Source: Actinomycetes bacterium (GTDB taxonomy: Bacteria; Actinomycetota; Actinomycetes; Actinomycetales; Beutenbergiaceae). From it: a DNA stretch of 26,151 nt. The stretch spans positions 1-26,151 of the forward strand of contig JAJYRV010000006.1 of NCBI GenBank assembly GCA_021793935.1. The letters run 5' to 3'. This document shows positions 23,571 through 26,151 of this stretch, one piece after another. Each line of letters opens with the position of its first letter. The first letter of the stretch is position 1. The notes beneath the pieces are model-generated. The model worked only from the letters and a program-made list of their open reading frames with translations, did no database searches and was not told the origin of the DNA. Position numbers and translations under genes: made by a program.

Positions 23571-24161
23571 ATGCGCCCTCGCTCATTACTCGCCCTCCGA
23601 CCGGTGGTCAGCGCGGCCCTGCTCACGCTCGTATTCGCCGGCTGCAGCAGTTCCCAGGTAGATGAATCCGGGCAAGGCGCGAGCGAGGTGGAATCCCCCA
23701 CGTACTCCACCACGCACTCCCCCACCCAGACCGAGGACCCGGGCACGGACGACGGCAACCGCGAGGCGCTCCTGCAGGCGATCGACACCGCGCTCACCGA
23801 GGTCGAAGGTTCGCGGCTCTATGCCCTCCAGAGCGAGAACGGCGGCACGGTATGGGAGGTGGAAGTCGTGACCGAGGCGGGGCAACGCTACGAGATCGAC
23901 CTCGCCGCCGACGGACAGAAGGTCGTGAACGGCCCGGAGGAGAAATCCAGCAAAGCCAAACATCTCCAGCGGGTCGAGGGCGCCACGGTGCCGATCGCGG
24001 AGATCATTGACGCCGCGGTGGAACACACGCCCGGGGTCGTCATCGAACTCGAACTCGATACCTCCGGGGGCGTGATCGTCTGGGAGGTCGAGGTCGCCTC
24101 CGGCGATGGTCAGAGCGTGGAGGTCGACATCGACGCGGGCACCGGCGCGGTCATCGGCTGA
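23571..24161 (+). CDS. PepSY-domain lipoprotein
   Basis: Secreted, lipid-anchored protein of 196 residues. A signal peptide (RPRS followed by a hydrophobic stretch, 5-20) ends in a lipobox LVFAGC with the lipidated Cys at 25. A Ser/Thr/Glu-rich linker (26-62) precedes two PepSY-like repeats, about 63-118 and 142-196, each with the EVEV...YEID / VEVDIDAGTG strand pattern. PepSY domains are thought to bind or inhibit extracytoplasmic peptidases or to sense the envelope; the ligand is unknown. No ribosome binding site is evident and a -10-like hexamer lies 6 nt upstream of the ATG. Confidence 0.85.
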   Translation: MRPRSLLALRPVVSAALLTLVFAGCSSSQVDESGQGASEVESPTYSTTHSPTQTEDPGTDDGNREALLQAIDTALTEVEGSRLYALQSENGGTVWEVEVVTEAGQRYEIDLAADGQKVVNGPEEKSSKAKHLQRVEGATVPIAEIIDAAVEHTPGVVIELELDTSGGVIVWEVEVASGDGQSVEVDIDAGTGAVIG

Positions 24162-24184
24162 CGACGCCGCCCGCGCTGCTGCCG

Positions 24185-24190
24185 TAATCT
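24185..24190 (+). promoter_or_regulatory. -10-like hexamer 6 nt upstream of the MurE-like gene ATG
   Basis: TAATCT ends 6 nt before ATG 24197 in a GC-rich setting, and no Shine-Dalgarno sequence is present. The spacing puts transcription start at the ATG (leaderless). I see no strong -35. Confidence 0.4.
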
Positions 24191-24196
24191 AAAGCC

Positions 24197-25687
24197 ATGC
24201 ACGTGCATGAACTCGCCGAGATCCTTGATGCTACTCTGCTCGACCCCGCAGCGCCCGCGACCCGGGGTGGGCAGGAGGTCACCGGCGTCACTCACAACGC
24301 CGCGTGGACGCAGCCGGGGAACGTGTTCGTCGCGATCCGCGGGGCCCGCGCCGATGGGCACGCGTTCATGGCCGACGCCGCGGCTGCCGGCGCGATCGCC
24401 GTCGTTGGTGAGGGGCTGCCCGCGGACGTCGTCACGTCCCTGCCCTACCTCGAGGTCTCGGACGCCCGGACCGCGCTCGCCGAGGCCGCAGCGGCCCTGG
24501 CGGGCGAGCCCAGCACGCAGCTCGCGATCGTGGGGATCACCGGGACGGACGGGAAGACGACGACGGCGTGGCTCACCCGGCATCTGCACCGCCACGCCGG
24601 GCTCCGCACCGGTCTGCTCTCCACGGTCGGCTACGAACTCCCCGACGGCGTGCTGCGGCAGTTCCCCGACCACTTCACCACCCCGGAATCCCCGCAGGTA
24701 CAAGCGATCCTTCGGGAAATGGTCGATGCCGGGGCGCGCGCGGCGGTGCTGGAGACCTCCTCCCACGCCCTCGCGTTGAAGCGGGTCCACGCGGTCGACT
24801 TCGATACCGCCGTGTGGACGAACCTCACCTCCGAGCACCTCGACTTCCACGGCACCCTCGAGCAGTACTTCGAAGACAAGGCGAGCTTGTTTACCCGGGC
24901 GGAATTCGCCGTCGTCAACGTTGACGACGAATGGGGCCGCCGGCTGCTGCCCCGGTGCGCGAACGCGGAAACCTACTCCGCTTCCGGGGCGCGGGCCGAT
25001 TGGGTCGCCCGCGATGTGCAAGAACACCCGACGCACCTGAGTTTCACCGTGGAGTGCCCCTACGGCGAGGCGGCGGTGCGGGTGCCGATGGTCGGCCCGT
25101 TCAACGTGGCGAACGCGCTCGCGGCCATGGCGGCCACCGCGAGGAGCGGCGCGAGCCTTGAGCAGCTGGTGGATGGGCTCGCCGAATTCCCCGGGGTGCC
25201 GGGGCGGATGCAGCTGGTCCTCCCCGAGGGTGGAGCAGGTGGCGCCTTCCCCCGCACGATCATCGACTTCGCCCACACGCCCGCCGCGCTCGAGAACCTG
25301 CTGACGACGCTGCGCCCCTCCACCGAGGACCGCTTGTGGGTGCTCATCGGCGCCCCCGGGCAGCGCGACACGACCAAACGGGGGCCGATGGGTGAGGTCA
25401 CGACGCGGCTGGCGGACGTCGTCGTCTTCACCGAGGACGACCCGCGCGATGACCCGGTCACCCACGTCATCGCAGAGATGGCCGCTGGCGCCCAGGGGCG
25501 GACCAATTACCTCGCTATCCCTGACCGCACCGAGGCGATCACCTACGCCCTCACCCACGCGGGGGAACAGGACACGGTCGTGCTCGCGGGAAAGGGCGCC
25601 GAGACGTTCATTGCCCGTGCCCGCGGGGATGATCCCTGGGATGAGGCGGCGGTTGCTTTTGCAGCGCTCGCTGCCCGGGATCTGTAG
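24197..25687 (+). CDS. MurE-like Mur ligase (UDP-MurNAc-tripeptide synthetase family)
   Basis: ATP-dependent amide ligase that adds the third residue to the peptidoglycan stem peptide, 496 residues, full length for MurE. The ATP loop is VGITGTDGKTTTAWL (112-126), TTPESP (161-166) contacts the UDP-MurNAc substrate, LETSSHALALKR and TNLTSEHLDFHGTLEQYF follow, K228 is the likely carbamylated Lys, and IIDFAHTPAAL (355-365) and GAPGQRDTTKR are in the C-terminal domain. The amino-acid-selecting motif is DDPR (414-417), not the DNPR of diaminopimelate enzymes, so the third residue may be lysine or another diamino acid. It is not in a dcw (murein synthesis) cluster, so it may be a paralogue. The start appears leaderless. 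Confidence 0.85.
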   Translation: MHVHELAEILDATLLDPAAPATRGGQEVTGVTHNAAWTQPGNVFVAIRGARADGHAFMADAAAAGAIAVVGEGLPADVVTSLPYLEVSDARTALAEAAAALAGEPSTQLAIVGITGTDGKTTTAWLTRHLHRHAGLRTGLLSTVGYELPDGVLRQFPDHFTTPESPQVQAILREMVDAGARAAVLETSSHALALKRVHAVDFDTAVWTNLTSEHLDFHGTLEQYFEDKASLFTRAEFAVVNVDDEWGRRLLPRCANAETYSASGARADWVARDVQEHPTHLSFTVECPYGEAAVRVPMVGPFNVANALAAMAATARSGASLEQLVDGLAEFPGVPGRMQLVLPEGGAGGAFPRTIIDFAHTPAALENLLTTLRPSTEDRLWVLIGAPGQRDTTKRGPMGEVTTRLADVVVFTEDDPRDDPVTHVIAEMAAGAQGRTNYLAIPDRTEAITYALTHAGEQDTVVLAGKGAETFIARARGDDPWDEAAVAFAALAARDL

Positions 25688-25690
25688 GCT
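25685..25690 (+). promoter_or_regulatory. Possible -10 element for the Holin-X gene
   Basis: TAGGCT, a common actinobacterial -10 form, overlaps the stop codon of the MurE-like gene and lies 24 bp upstream of the GTG at 25714. No clear -35 at 17-18 bp. Confidence 0.25.
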
Positions 25691-25713
25691 GGACGGGTAC
25701 TAGAGGAGGAGAC

Positions 25714-26106
25714 GTGCAAACCGAGCAGAAACCTAGCATCGGTGAGATCATCGCCGATATTACGGATCAGATCAAAGCTCTGATCCAGGGCGAGATCGCA
25801 CTCGCCAAGACGCAGGCGAAGGAGAAGGTCGCCCCGTTCGGCCCGGCGATCGGCCTGTTCCTCGCGGCGGCGGTGTTCGGTCTCATCGGCCTGTGCTGGC
25901 TGATCTTCACCGGCTACCTCGCCCTCACCGAGGCGTTCGCGCCGTGGCTCGCGGGCCTCATCACCACGGGCGCGATCTTCCTCATCGTGGCGATCCTCGG
26001 GCTCGTCGGCAAATCCCTCATCACCACGGCGTCGAAACGCAAGATCACCGTGGGCGATAACCTCAAGGCCGACGTCGAGGCACTGAAGGAGGGGTTGCGC
26101 CGATGA
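25714..26106 (+). CDS. Phage holin family / Actinobacterial Holin-X protein
   Basis: Membrane protein of 130 residues matching the Holin-X family (PF07332). The amphipathic N-terminal helix SIGEIIADITDQIKALIQGE is followed by two transmembrane segments at about 45-72 and 77-99 and a charged C-terminal tail (KITVGDNLKADVEALKEGLR). Despite the name these are chromosomal actinobacterial proteins with no proven lytic role. The GTG start has a strong GAGGAGGAG 4-6 nt upstream. The stop overlaps the start of the next gene (ATGA), so the two form an operon. Confidence 0.85.
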   Translation: MQTEQKPSIGEIIADITDQIKALIQGEIALAKTQAKEKVAPFGPAIGLFLAAAVFGLIGLCWLIFTGYLALTEAFAPWLAGLITTGAIFLIVAILGLVGKSLITTASKRKITVGDNLKADVEALKEGLRR

Positions 26107-26151
26107 GCACGGATGACTCGAGGAAAGACGACTCGAAGAAGGAGAAGGGTA
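26103..26151 (+). CDS. N-terminal fragment of a small hydrophilic protein, cut by the window edge
   Basis: Starts with ATGA overlapping the Holin-X stop, giving MSTDDSRKDDSKKEKG before the window ends. The position next to a Holin-X gene and the charged N-terminus fit the DUF3618-type partner often found there, but 16 residues are too few to prove it. Confidence 0.4.
   Translation, partial: MSTDDSRKDDSKKEKG

Noticed and set aside
1..26151. CRISPR array or rRNA/tRNA genes
   Set aside because: No regularly spaced direct repeats and no RNA-gene signatures were seen.

Overview
The window comes from a high-GC Gram-positive actinobacterium, probably of the order Micrococcales. This rests on the GC-rich coding bias from about 5.8 kb onward, frequent GTG starts, a DUF7882-type small protein, an Actinobacterial Holin-X protein, a SigB/SigF-type sigma factor and a MurE-like ligase. 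I cannot name the genus.

Layout. (1) 1-5716 is a lower-GC accessory island full of decayed genes. It holds an apparently intact PIN-toxin/HTH-antitoxin pair, a CHAT-domain (caspase-like) gene with two homopolymer frameshifts, an IS3-type transposase remnant, an apparently intact Mrr-like PD-(D/E)XK nuclease, a serine-resolvase fragment that has lost its catalytic Ser, a broken uncharacterised helical gene and a truncated antitoxin-like ORF. Near-palindromic 26-bp recombinase-like sites at 1665 and 4394 bracket the middle of the island. (2) 5794-9405 is ordinary chromosomal material: an acyltransferase-3 membrane protein, an AI-2E family transporter, a helical protein lying behind a molybdopterin-oxidoreductase remnant, and a DUF7882 protein. 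(3) 9398-22061 is the notable part: a heptose/glycan locus. (4) 22076-26151 carries a sigma factor, a histidine phosphatase, a PepSY lipoprotein, a MurE-like ligase, a Holin-X protein and the start of one more gene.

The heptose locus. Two leftward transcription units and two rightward genes encode an apparently complete route from sedoheptulose 7-phosphate to ADP-D-glycero-beta-D-manno-heptose: a GmhA-type isomerase, two separate HldE-type kinase/adenylyltransferase fusions and a GmhB-type phosphatase. Interleaved are three GT9 (heptosyltransferase-family) proteins, a GT2, a GT4, another GT-B-like glycosyltransferase, an SDR and an aldehyde dehydrogenase with a shortened C-terminus. Most junctions in the two units are 4-bp ATGA/GTGA overlaps, so translation is probably coupled. 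No HldD-like epimerase, flippase, polymerase or ligase is visible. In Gram-negatives this pathway feeds LPS core; here the acceptor must be something else (cell-wall polysaccharide, glycolipid or glycoprotein), which is inference.

All calls come from reading the sequence and recognising motifs; no database search was run.
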